Assembly (NCBI RefSeq): GCF_000619945.1
Contig: NZ_JHVC01000017.1
Span: 1 to 64,000, forward strand
Length of the DNA: 64,000 nt
Source of the DNA: Clostridium lundense DSM 17049
Lineage (GTDB): Bacteria > Bacillota > Clostridia > Clostridiales > Clostridiaceae
Direction: 5' to 3'
Below, piece after piece: positions 31,831 to 40,550 of the stretch. A program made the position numbers and the translations under genes. Each line of letters opens with the position of its first letter. Position 1 is the first letter of the stretch. The notes beneath the pieces were generated by a model. That model saw only the letters and a program-made list of their open reading frames with translations. It was not told the DNA's origin and ran no database searches.

Positions 31831-33618
31831 CTATTTTTTACTAAGAGAACTAAATCTATAATCTACTATTCTAATTTGCGTAGATACATATCCATTATAT
31901 TCATTTATATAAGGATAAAATATGAAGTCCATCTTAATATTTTGTGGTTTACTTATTATATCGTCATAACCACTACCATACTTTACCTTAAGATCATCAT
32001 CAAATTCTTTTCCTCTTCCAAAACATAATCCATCAATTTTATTAAAACTATTACCTATTCTTAAAGTAAGTTTAACAGTATTTCCATCCTTACCCAATAT
32101 ACTTATTCTATCTAACGTTACATTTTTCTCTGCAAATAATGGAGAAGAATTTCCTTTACCAAAAGGCTCTAACAATTCAAGTTTTTTTATTAAATCTAAG
32201 GATACATGTCCTAATTGAAGTCTTTTATCTATAGAGATTCTAGGTATCATATCTTCATCAGTAAGTTTGCATTGTTTGTTTAATAAAGCCCTAAGCTTTT
32301 CTATATTCTCTTCTTTCAAAGAAAGTCCTGCTGCCATTGGATGCCCTCCAAACTTTTCTATTAGTTCCTTGCATTTAAGAAGTTCTTCAAACATATTATA
32401 TCCTTCTATGGATCTTCCTGAACCTTTAGGCATATCCTTTCCTCTAGTTAAAACTATAGTTGGCACATTATACTTTTCCTTTATTTTACCAGCTACTATA
32501 CCCGCTATACTTTCATGAATGTCCTCTTTATATATTACAAACACCTTATCATTTTTTAGTGGGGTACCTTCTATAATTTCTTCAATAGTTTCTACACTTC
32601 TTATTGTCATTTCCTGTCTTTCCATATTTAATGCATGAAGCTTTTTTGCTAGTTCCTCAGCTTTTTTTACTTCTTCTGTTAAAAGTAATTCCACAGAGAG
32701 ATCTGCAGTTTCAAGCCTTCCTGTAGCATTGATGCAAGGTCCTATAATATAACCTATATGGTAAGAACTTAAATTTTTATCTTCCAAATTTGTTTCTTTC
32801 ATTAAATGCTTTAGGCCTAAATTTTCTGTATTTCTTAAAATTTTTAATCCATTCTTAGCTATAATTCTATTTTCATCCACTAGATCAACTACGTCACATA
32901 TTGTACCTATGGCAGCATACTGAAGTAATTCATATAGATTTTTTTCATCTATATTCATGACAGAATATAATGCCTGAACAAATTTTAAAGCTATTCCAGC
33001 TCCACATAATATTTTAAAAGGATATGTACAATCACTTCTTTTAGGATTTACTACCGCATCAGCTTCAGGTAATATATAATACCTTTCTCCTTTTTCATCT
33101 TCTTTAAAACTTAACTCATGATGATCTGTTATTATTACCTTCATCCCCAACTGTTTTGCTAATTTTATCTCTTCTATAGCTGAAATTCCATTGTCACAGC
33201 TAAGTATTATATCTACGCCTTCCTGTTTTAATTTCTGTATTCTTTCACTATTCATCCCATAACCTTCCCCTTCTCTGTTAGGGATATGATATATAAAATT
33301 GCCTTTACAGTTCTTTAGGGCCTTATATAGTATTACTGTACTAGTAACTCCATCAGCATCATAATCTCCATATATTGCAATTTTTTCTTTGTTCATTATA
33401 CCTTCTTTTATTATTTCTACAGCTTTATCCATATCCTTCATTAAAAAAGGATCATAAAGATCCTTTAATGAAGCCTTAACAAATCTATCTATATCATAAG
33501 GAGTTTTTATTCCTCTATTAACCAAAATATTAACTATAACAGGATCTACTCCAGTTATAGCTGATAATTGTTGTATATTTGCACTATTACATTTTATCAT
33601 CCATTTTCCCTTCAACAT
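31831..33618 (-). CDS. recJ: Single-strand DNA exonuclease RecJ
   Basis: RecJ degrades single-stranded DNA 5' to 3' in repair and recombination. The 595-residue product has the DHH-family motifs IYGDYDADGVTSTVILY, CDNGIS, IITDHHELS, VVNPKRSDCTYPF, and the DHHA1 region IAGIVAGKIKEKYNVPTIV with GGHPMAAGLS, followed by the RecJ OB domain (DRISILGKDGNTVKLTLR). At ~595 residues it matches the shorter RecJ-like forms without the long C-terminal extension seen in Bacillus. Start: ATG after GAGGTGAT. Confidence 0.95.
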   Translation of the reverse strand: MLKGKWMIKCNSANIQQLSAITGVDPVIVNILVNRGIKTPYDIDRFVKASLKDLYDPFLMKDMDKAVEIIKEGIMNKEKIAIYGDYDADGVTSTVILYKALKNCKGNFIYHIPNREGEGYGMNSERIQKLKQEGVDIILSCDNGISAIEEIKLAKQLGMKVIITDHHELSFKEDEKGERYYILPEADAVVNPKRSDCTYPFKILCGAGIALKFVQALYSVMNIDEKNLYELLQYAAIGTICDVVDLVDENRIIAKNGLKILRNTENLGLKHLMKETNLEDKNLSSYHIGYIIGPCINATGRLETADLSVELLLTEEVKKAEELAKKLHALNMERQEMTIRSVETIEEIIEGTPLKNDKVFVIYKEDIHESIAGIVAGKIKEKYNVPTIVLTRGKDMPKGSGRSIEGYNMFEELLKCKELIEKFGGHPMAAGLSLKEENIEKLRALLNKQCKLTDEDMIPRISIDKRLQLGHVSLDLIKKLELLEPFGKGNSSPLFAEKNVTLDRISILGKDGNTVKLTLRIGNSFNKIDGLCFGRGKEFDDDLKVKYGSGYDDIISKPQNIKMDFIFYPYINEYNGYVSTQIRIVDYRFSSLSKK

Positions 33619-33667
33619 TTATCACCTCTAAAACATTATATACTAATTTGTAACAATTTCGTAGTAT

Positions 33668-33694
33668 AAAAAGGTTGCAAGGCAACTTTTTAAA
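33668..33694. terminator. Small hairpin with A/T tails upstream of recJ
   Basis: AAAAAGGTTGC and GCAACTTTTT surround a short loop. It may be a second terminator behind the cell-wall protein gene; a similar word (AAAAAGTTGC...GCAATCTTTT) occurs at 45612-45633. Confidence 0.45.
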
Positions 33695-33710
33695 TTCTCT
33701 ATAAAATGAA

Positions 33711-33741
33711 AAAATCCTTGGGACTATCCCAAGGATTTTTT
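33711..33741 (-). terminator. Terminator of the cell-wall-binding protein gene
   Basis: AAAATCCTTGGG and CCCAAGGATTTT pair over 12 bp with a loop of 5 nt, with T-rich tails on both sides, immediately behind the stop codon of the minus-strand gene. Confidence 0.92.
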
Positions 33742-35295
33742 CTAATTCATAATATTTTTAAGGTCTACAAGTTTTTCTTCTAACTTATTAATACTCTGCT
33801 TATCATCTTCTAACCCAGTAATCTCATTAAAACCATTAACATTTGTTTCCTGGATTTTTTGTAAATATTCATCAATTTTGCTTTCATCTTTAGAACTAAT
33901 AGCATTCTTTATATCTTTAAAACTATTTTCATAAGAACTTATCATTTGAATGAGTTTATCTAAATTTTTAACTTCAATATCTATGCTATTTGTGTACTCT
34001 ATTCTAAATATTTCAAGACCATTTAAATTCGTCATATTAGCCGTTTCATTTTTCAAGTTAATCAAATTTTCTCTATATGCTATTAAAGTAGTTTTATAAT
34101 TATTATAAGCTTTTTCAAATTTATCAAATACACCATAAACTTTATTAGGATCTTCTAAGTCCGCTAAAATATCTTCATTAAAAATACCATCAATAATATT
34201 CATAACATTATTTGCAGTGTTTGTACTGTCTGTTGTATATTTATTACAATTGCCTAATAGTCTATCAATATAATCTCTTTCTTCCTTAGTTATATTTTCT
34301 GACCCTTTTAATAAATACTCTATTGTGAAATCAACAGAACCCCTTCCTCCAAGCAGGTATATGTTTTTATAGCTTTTACCGTCTAAAAACTCCTTTTGGC
34401 TAGTTATATCCTGACCATTAGTAAGTATTATTGGGGCATTAAATTTTGTAGCTAAAGCACTTCCAGATAAAGCGTCAGGAAAATTTGTACCATTAGCAAT
34501 CACTGCTGCATCTGTATCCATATTAAAATACTTACATACATTAAGTGACGTTTCATATCTAGTTTTTCCTGCTAACTTTATTATTTTCTTACTCTCTAGT
34601 GAAGGTACTAGTGTTTTTATTTCATTAATTACATTATCTCCTACAGAGGCATATCCACCTATTACATATACTTCACTTGGTGCAATAGTTTTAATCATGT
34701 TTTTAGCTTCATTTGATAAGTTAGAATTGGATGTCATAATTATAGGATAACCTTTAGAAGCCGCAATACTTGAAACACTAAGAGCATCCGCAAATCCATA
34801 AGCATTTGCTATAACTATAGGAGTATTCTTTTCTACATTCGTAAAGTTTACAATATGTTTATTAGTTTCAAATCTATTTTTTCCACCAAGTCTTACAAAA
34901 TTTTTGTAACCTTGAGACTTCATATTATTTATAAACTCTTCATTTACAGATGCTTGTCCACCCAATATATATATAGTTCCATTTTTATCCAAATGATTAT
35001 TTATATATTCTATACAATCCTTACTTTCATTAGCTGTACTACCTATTAATAATATAGGTGCATTTAACTTTTTGGATAATACACTTCCAGCTAAAGCATC
35101 GGGAAAATTCTTTCCACTTGCTACTATTACATTTTCCAAGGTATTACTATTAAATTTATTTGAAATATTAACTGACGTCTTATATCTATCCATTCCATAT
35201 AATCTACTAACATTGTAATTATTTTGTGCATACACTGTATTTGAAATTCCTACCGTAATGATCGCCGCAACAACAAGACTTAATATTTTTTTCAT
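33742..35295 (-). CDS. Secreted protein with three cell-wall-binding type 2 repeats
   Basis: The 517-residue product begins with a signal peptide (MKKILSLVVAAIITVGISNTVYA, in two pieces, cleavage after A) and three CWB2 domains (about 30-120, 125-215, 220-320), recognisable by RLYGMDRYKTSVNIS, VIVASGKNFPDALAGSVLS, IYILGGQASV and their repeats. CWB2 modules anchor proteins to the clostridial cell wall through secondary polymers. The C-terminal ~190 residues are helical and charged, with no enzyme motif. ATG at 35295 follows AGGAG; a GTG four codons upstream overlaps that site. Function of the effector part is unknown. Confidence 0.92.
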   Translation of the reverse strand: MKKILSLVVAAIITVGISNTVYAQNNYNVSRLYGMDRYKTSVNISNKFNSNTLENVIVASGKNFPDALAGSVLSKKLNAPILLIGSTANESKDCIEYINNHLDKNGTIYILGGQASVNEEFINNMKSQGYKNFVRLGGKNRFETNKHIVNFTNVEKNTPIVIANAYGFADALSVSSIAASKGYPIIMTSNSNLSNEAKNMIKTIAPSEVYVIGGYASVGDNVINEIKTLVPSLESKKIIKLAGKTRYETSLNVCKYFNMDTDAAVIANGTNFPDALSGSALATKFNAPIILTNGQDITSQKEFLDGKSYKNIYLLGGRGSVDFTIEYLLKGSENITKEERDYIDRLLGNCNKYTTDSTNTANNVMNIIDGIFNEDILADLEDPNKVYGVFDKFEKAYNNYKTTLIAYRENLINLKNETANMTNLNGLEIFRIEYTNSIDIEVKNLDKLIQMISSYENSFKDIKNAISSKDESKIDEYLQKIQETNVNGFNEITGLEDDKQSINKLEEKLVDLKNIMN

Positions 35296-35458
35296 TAAGT
35301 TCCACACTCCTAATTAATCTATAATAGAATCCTATCATATTACCATAATATTTACATTATGATATTTGTGGGATTCATGTAATATTTAGCAAACTCATTT
35401 ATGAATAAAATACATAAATAAAATGAAAAATATAATTATAACTATTGGAGGCGATTTT

Positions 35459-36268
35459 ATGAAAATTCATCTAAATAATCAATATGATAAATTAATATAT
35501 TATTTGATGGTATATCCATGTAAATATGAAATAATTGACCCTGGAAATCCATATAAAAATAAAATTAATTATCACCTAATGTACTCCCAATACAATAATT
35601 TTGTTAATTTACTTATAGAAAGTGGAATAAAGGTACAATTTTTAGATATAATGGATAGTCCTTCTCAAGTTTTCTCCAGAGATATTGGCTTTGTAGTAAA
35701 GGATATACTTTTTATTTCGAAATTAAAAAGTCCAGAAAGAATAAATGAACCAAATGCTTTAAAAATATTTGCAAAGAAACATAATTTAAAAACATATGAA
35801 ATGAAAAATAATATAGAAGGAGGCGATGTAATACTTCATGATGAAGTAATGTTTGTAGGCATGAGCAGAAGAAGCACTAGAGAAGCTTGTGATGAAGTTC
35901 AAGAAGTTTTAGATAAAGAAAACATAGATGTAAAAGTACTTCCCATAAACTTTGATAATCATAAACTTCATTTGGATTGTGTATTTAATACTATTGATAG
36001 AGATAATTGCATAATTTCTGATTATGTTTATGATGTAGATATAATAAAAAAATATATGAAAAACTTAATTAGAATAGATCATGAAGCTGCAGATAAGCTT
36101 GGTTCTAATTTTGTTTGTTTAGGAGATAAAAGAATACTAACTAGTAACGAAAATGTAAAAAACATACTATGCGAATACGGTTATAATGCCATATATTCAG
36201 ATTATAGTGAGGTAATAAAAGCAGGTGGAAGCTTTACCTGTAGTACTTTGCCTATACTTAGAATTTAA
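35459..36268 (+). CDS. Amidinotransferase/dimethylarginine hydrolase-fold protein
   Basis: The 269-residue product belongs to the guanidine-modifying superfamily (arginine deiminase, DDAH, amidinotransferase). Conserved parts include the FSRDIGFVV loop, NNIEGGDVILHDEVMFVGMS, LHLDCVFNTID (catalytic His) and the C-terminal catalytic Cys C261 in AGGSFTCSTLPI. The short size and PSQVFSRDIG are DDAH-like; substrate is unproven. The ATG at 35459 has GGAGGCG 6 nt upstream, so a longer frame from 35423 is not used. An arginase-family gene at 61 kb is another guanidine enzyme in the window but not linked. Confidence 0.88.
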   Translation: MKIHLNNQYDKLIYYLMVYPCKYEIIDPGNPYKNKINYHLMYSQYNNFVNLLIESGIKVQFLDIMDSPSQVFSRDIGFVVKDILFISKLKSPERINEPNALKIFAKKHNLKTYEMKNNIEGGDVILHDEVMFVGMSRRSTREACDEVQEVLDKENIDVKVLPINFDNHKLHLDCVFNTIDRDNCIISDYVYDVDIIKKYMKNLIRIDHEAADKLGSNFVCLGDKRILTSNENVKNILCEYGYNAIYSDYSEVIKAGGSFTCSTLPILRI

Positions 36269-36293
36269 AAAAAGTGCATTTCGCACTTTTTTT
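36267..36293. terminator. Bidirectional terminator between convergent genes
   Basis: AAAAAAAGTGC and GCACTTTTTTT pair over 11 bp with a 5-nt loop and lie between the convergent amidinotransferase-fold gene and the TIM-barrel gene, overlapping the latter's stop codon. Confidence 0.93.
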
Positions 36294-37110
36294 ATAATGA
36301 GTAATAGTATTCTTTTAATAAAAGAGCATCTTTCTCAAGAATTGGACTTTCACAAATAATACAACCTTTTATATCAAAGGTTTTGAAAGCTTTTAAACAA
36401 TCTATATAATTAAAATCACTTTCTTCAAATGGAAGATGATTTCTTTCACCCTCTTCACTATAGTTTATTCCTGACAAATGTATATGAATATCCTCTAAAG
36501 CATCATATCCTAGTTCATTTTTTATGTAATCAAGTATTTCAGCAAAATCATCATAATTCTTTAAACTACCATTATACCTAGCGTGAACATGAGAAAAATC
36601 AATACAAGGTTTACAAGTAGTTATTTCTTTGCAAAGAGCAACAATTTCTTCTACGGAACCAAATTGAGTTCCTTTTCCTGTGGTTTCAAGTCTATAATCT
36701 ACACCTATGTTAGGAAGTTTAGATAAATTCTCCTTAATACTATTGAAAGCTTCTTCCTTTGAAGATTTTAGATAAAAACCAGGATGAAATATTAAACTTC
36801 TGCCTTGTACCTTTTTTAGTCCCTCTGCCCCTTTCACTATTCTTTCCATAGATTTTTCCTGTTTTTCTATTTCCTCTGCATTAAGATTTATATAATAAGA
36901 ACCATGGGCGGAAAGATAAAAATCATTTTCTAGTTTAGATGCTAAAACTTCGTCTTTATTTTTATCTGTAATATTTACAGAGCGAACAAAAGGAAGCTCC
37001 ATGGCATCAAGACCTATATCATTTAAATATTTTATACCAGTTTTATAAGTAAATTTAGTAGAGCCATCTCCTATAGGAAGGCCAGATATACCAAATAATA
37101 ATTTATCCAA
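36292..37110 (-). CDS. Endonuclease IV-type TIM-barrel protein (AP endonuclease family 2)
   Basis: The product (about 272 residues) is a xylose-isomerase-like TIM barrel: LDAMELPFVRSVNI, YLSAHGSYYINLNAEE, SLIFHPGFYLK, YRLETTGKGTQFGS, CIDFSHVHARYNG, DIHIHLSGINYSEEGERNHLPF and CIICESPIL. The metal-ligand pattern H, H, E, D, H, H, E of Nfo is largely present, so AP endonuclease activity is plausible; related sugar isomerases cannot be excluded. Start is uncertain: TTG at 37110 with GGGTTGTGG before it is my choice, with a TTG six codons upstream as alternative. Confidence 0.82.
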   Translation of the reverse strand: MDKLLFGISGLPIGDGSTKFTYKTGIKYLNDIGLDAMELPFVRSVNITDKNKDEVLASKLENDFYLSAHGSYYINLNAEEIEKQEKSMERIVKGAEGLKKVQGRSLIFHPGFYLKSSKEEAFNSIKENLSKLPNIGVDYRLETTGKGTQFGSVEEIVALCKEITTCKPCIDFSHVHARYNGSLKNYDDFAEILDYIKNELGYDALEDIHIHLSGINYSEEGERNHLPFEESDFNYIDCLKAFKTFDIKGCIICESPILEKDALLLKEYYYSL

Positions 37111-37193
37111 AATACCACAACCCTTCAAAATATTAATTTATAATATTTTAAACGTTGTAAAGCTTTAAGTCAAACTTTCAAACATGTATAGTT

Positions 37194-38288
37194 TTAGACC
37201 GAACTGTTTTTCTTTTTATTATTAATCCAAACAAATATAGCAATTAAGGTAATAAAGAATAGATTAAATCCTACACATACTGGTATTATTTTGCTCAAAA
37301 TCTTTCTAGCCTTAACTACATTTCCATATAGTCCTGATATTACAACAATAAACGGAAAAGTTAATACTACAAATATTTTTCTATGTACTTTTTTCGTTAT
37401 CTCACTTAATCCATGAGCAAAAATAAAATACTCATTACATATATTCTTAAACATGGTTAAAGCCCATAAAGACATAAATATGTATCTAAAAGAATTTATA
37501 ACAGGTACCATTATACTTTCTGTAATAGTAACTAACGGCCATATAAATAGTAATGAAGTATCTATCCCTAAATAAAGTATATCTATAATAGTAAATGTTG
37601 CATATACTGCTACACAAAAAGCAATACTCTTTAATCCACATGCTTTTAACCTAGTATTATTTTTAAGAAATGGATAAATCAAAAAAATTATTTCTATTCC
37701 AGCGTATGCAAAAATAGTTTCTTTTGTCCCCTTTACTATATTCCATATTCCACTTCCAAATACAGGTCTTATATTTAAAATACTGCCATCTTTTATAGCT
37801 TCTAAAGGTATTAAAAAGATAATAATTGTGGAAAAAAATATAATTTCATTTAGTCTACCTATAGTTTTAGTTCCCTGATATGCAGTATAGGCTATGCTAC
37901 AATACATAACCATTAGTATAGTCCATTTGTTTAAAAATGGAACTATGTATATAGTTAATACATTGTATACACCTGATGCTACCTCTGTAGTTAAAAGTCC
38001 AAAATATAAAACAAAAATTAAATTAAAGATATTTCCAAATATCTTTCCAAAAAACTTTTTGCTTAATGCAAGTATATCTTCATTGGGGTAACTTTTACTT
38101 ACATAACTTGCTAAAAATACTATATATAATGGATAAACTGCTCCTAGTATAGCTGATATCCATCCATCTTGTTTTGAAATTTTTATAACATCATTGGGCA
38201 AACTTAAAATACCTATACCTATCATGCACCCTATTAGCACTAAAGTAAATTCCATTTCCGTCAATTCATTTTCTATATTACTTTTCAT
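37194..38288 (-). CDS. Spore germinant receptor B subunit, second copy (GerAB family)
   Basis: This integral membrane protein of the amino acid transporter superfamily is the B subunit of a Ger receptor in the spore inner membrane and is thought to bind germinant. The 364-residue product has about ten hydrophobic helices, the start ELTEMEFTLVLIGCMIGIGILSLPNDV typical of GerB (two fragments), and a cytoplasmic basic tail. It is the last gene of the operon A-B-C-B; ribosome binding site GGGGAG. Its similarity to the other B subunit is clear but partial. Confidence 0.93.
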   Translation of the reverse strand: MKSNIENELTEMEFTLVLIGCMIGIGILSLPNDVIKISKQDGWISAILGAVYPLYIVFLASYVSKSYPNEDILALSKKFFGKIFGNIFNLIFVLYFGLLTTEVASGVYNVLTIYIVPFLNKWTILMVMYCSIAYTAYQGTKTIGRLNEIIFFSTIIIFLIPLEAIKDGSILNIRPVFGSGIWNIVKGTKETIFAYAGIEIIFLIYPFLKNNTRLKACGLKSIAFCVAVYATFTIIDILYLGIDTSLLFIWPLVTITESIMVPVINSFRYIFMSLWALTMFKNICNEYFIFAHGLSEITKKVHRKIFVVLTFPFIVVISGLYGNVVKARKILSKIIPVCVGFNLFFITLIAIFVWINNKKKNSSV

Positions 38289-38357
38289 TAAACTTCTCCC
38301 CTAAACTTAGGATAATATAAACAAAGTTCTTGACTTGGGATACAATTACTCTATCTA

Positions 38358-39469
38358 TTAATAATCTCCTCTGCCTTGACTATCCACTTTAACTTTTACA
38401 TTAACTTTAATTTCAGAATTTAATATCTCCTTATTCCAATCTACTCCCTTTTCTCTTCCATACTTTGCAGCAGCAATATTTCCAAGTTGCAATACATCAA
38501 CTTTATAATTATCCTTCATCTCACCTATAAATTTTTCACACTTTCCCTTTACTTGTTCTTCCATTTCTTTTTCAAATTGCTTTATTACTTTAGGATCAGT
38601 ATCTAAATCTTTATACAATTCATTAGATACAATAGGTCCTTTAAGATTAATATCTATTACAAATTTATATTTATTCCCTTGTTTGGAGCACTTAACCTTT
38701 CTTTTAGCTTTAGGGTAAAAATTCACATATTCTTTAGAATTTTTTTGAATAGTTAAAATGCCTTTTCCTCCATTCTCCCTCAATAAATTTAATACTTTAA
38801 CATCTTCCATTGCTAATTTTCTTATCATTTTATCTTTATTAAAAACGGCTAATCCTGTTATTTTTAATTCATTATCAACAATATCTATATAAGGTAAAAC
38901 TGGAGTTTTTCCTTCTGAACTTGACAAAATAATAAAGTTCATTAAAGTATAATCTTCGGGGAAAAAATTAAATTGATTTAAATGTTCTATTAATGTGCCT
39001 ATAAACTCCTCAGTTCCACTAAACTTTTTAACTTCATATTGCATTATGTCTTTTGCTTTGCCATTACATACTACCATTCTGGCATTATCATTTACTGATG
39101 GATTATTAAGTAATATATCTATTATATTGCTTACACCAAACCTAGCAGCTTTTTCACTAACAATTAATGCCTTTTCCAATCCTAATATAAATCTTTTACT
39201 GGATTGTAATTGCCTTCTATTTCTAGTTTCCCCTAGATTAATGGCATCTGCAATTACCAATTTACTTTCATTTTCAAATTTACTTTCCGAAAAATATATT
39301 CTCAATGGAACACTATATAACACCCCACTATCAGGTCCTTCTTCTATGTCATAACCTATAGCATTGGGAATATTTAACTCCTCTACAACAGCCCCTCTTT
39401 TACCAACTAAATTGGCAACTACTATTAAGATAAAACAAATTATAAGTATTTTTTTTTCTTATTTTTCAC
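38358..39469 (-). pseudogene. Spore germinant receptor C subunit (GerAC family), broken by a frameshift near the start
   Basis: The body (321 residues from 39323) is GerC: ARFGVSNIIDILLNNPSVNDNARMVV, GTLIEHLNQF, ITGLAVFNKDKMIRKL and the C-terminal YKVDVLQLGNIAAAKYGREKGVDWNKEI. The start with a good ribosome binding site (AGGTGAT) is the GTG at 39469, but that frame stops after ten codons. The A run at 39449-39457 has 9 A; a tenth would join GTG to the body and give about 370 residues with a hydrophobic leader (KILIICFILIVVANLVG). The leader has no lipobox cysteine, unlike usual GerC lipoproteins. It may be a pseudogene, a slippage-expressed gene, or a sequencing error. Confidence 0.8.
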
Positions 39470-40550
39470 GTTTATCACCTTTCCCTAAAGCTATCAGTAT
39501 AGCTGTAATGGAAACAAATATGATATTATATGCTGCATATGGTGGAAAAATCATATCTAAAAAGGTTCTTCTCTTAGCTGGATTGCCATACAGGCTAGAT
39601 ACTATAACCATCACTGGATAAAACAATAGCACCCAATTTTTTCTGCTAACTTTTGTAAATATTTTGCTAAATCCATAAGTAACTAAGTAATAATGTACAG
39701 TAATACACTTAATCATAGTCATTGTCCATAGTGATAAAAATATATATCTAAAAGAATTTATTATAGGTATTTCTATACTTTCAGTTACCGTTACTAAAGG
39801 CCATAAAAATTTTAATGCAGCATCCACTCCTAGATATAATATAGTGATTAAAGTAAACAAAGTATATATAATTGATATAAATGCTACACTTTTAAAAGCT
39901 ATTTTTTTAATGCTAACATTTTCATCTACAAATGGATACACTATAAATAGTATTTCTATTCCAGAATAAGCTGTAGTTGTTTCTTTAATTCCCTTTAAAA
40001 TATTTTGCACTCCTGCTCCAAATATTGGCTGCATATTTGATATATGTGATTTTTGAATTGAAAAAAAAGGTACTAAATAAACTAAAAACGTAATATAAAA
40101 TAATATTTCATTTAATCTTCCTAATGCTTTAGTGCCACTATAAACAGCATAAGCTGATACTAAAAACAATAAAGTTAGTATGTTCCAAACACCTAGAAAA
40201 TTTACTATATAAATTCTTATTGCATTGCTTATACCTGCTGCTACATCTGTTCCAATTATAAAAAAAAATAATATAAATACTAAATTAAATATATTGCCAA
40301 AAAATTTACCGTAAATATTTTTGTTTAAATCTAAAATATCTTCTTTAGGATGCTTTTTTCTCATATAATTTGCTATAACTATCATATATATGGGATAAAT
40401 TGATCCAATTAAAACAGCTATCCAACCATCTTGCTTTGCTGACTTTATTGCACTTCTTGGTAAATTTAATACACTTACACCAATAATACTGGCTATAATT
40501 ATAAAAGTGAGCTGACTTGGTGTTAAAACATTTTCCTCCTTATTCTCCAT
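39459..40550 (-). CDS. Spore germinant receptor B subunit (GerAB family)
   Basis: The 363-residue product has about ten membrane helices and the family start LTPSQLTFIIIASIIGVSVLNLPRSA. B subunits carry the amino acid binding pocket of the receptor. It overlaps the end of gerA (ATG at 40550 within the last codons) and the C-subunit start codon lies inside its 3' end (39469), a tight A-B-C translational chain. AGGAGG precedes the ATG. Confidence 0.95.
   Translation of the reverse strand: MENKEENVLTPSQLTFIIIASIIGVSVLNLPRSAIKSAKQDGWIAVLIGSIYPIYMIVIANYMRKKHPKEDILDLNKNIYGKFFGNIFNLVFILFFFIIGTDVAAGISNAIRIYIVNFLGVWNILTLLFLVSAYAVYSGTKALGRLNEILFYITFLVYLVPFFSIQKSHISNMQPIFGAGVQNILKGIKETTTAYSGIEILFIVYPFVDENVSIKKIAFKSVAFISIIYTLFTLITILYLGVDAALKFLWPLVTVTESIEIPIINSFRYIFLSLWTMTMIKCITVHYYLVTYGFSKIFTKVSRKNWVLLFYPVMVIVSSLYGNPAKRRTFLDMIFPPYAAYNIIFVSITAILIALGKGDKREK

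Noticed and set aside
38358..39323. A complete 321-residue GerC starting at the GTG at 39323
   Set aside because: That start would drop the membrane leader and has no ribosome binding site; the in-frame sequence upstream still reads as a GerC N-terminus, so the gene is longer and broken.
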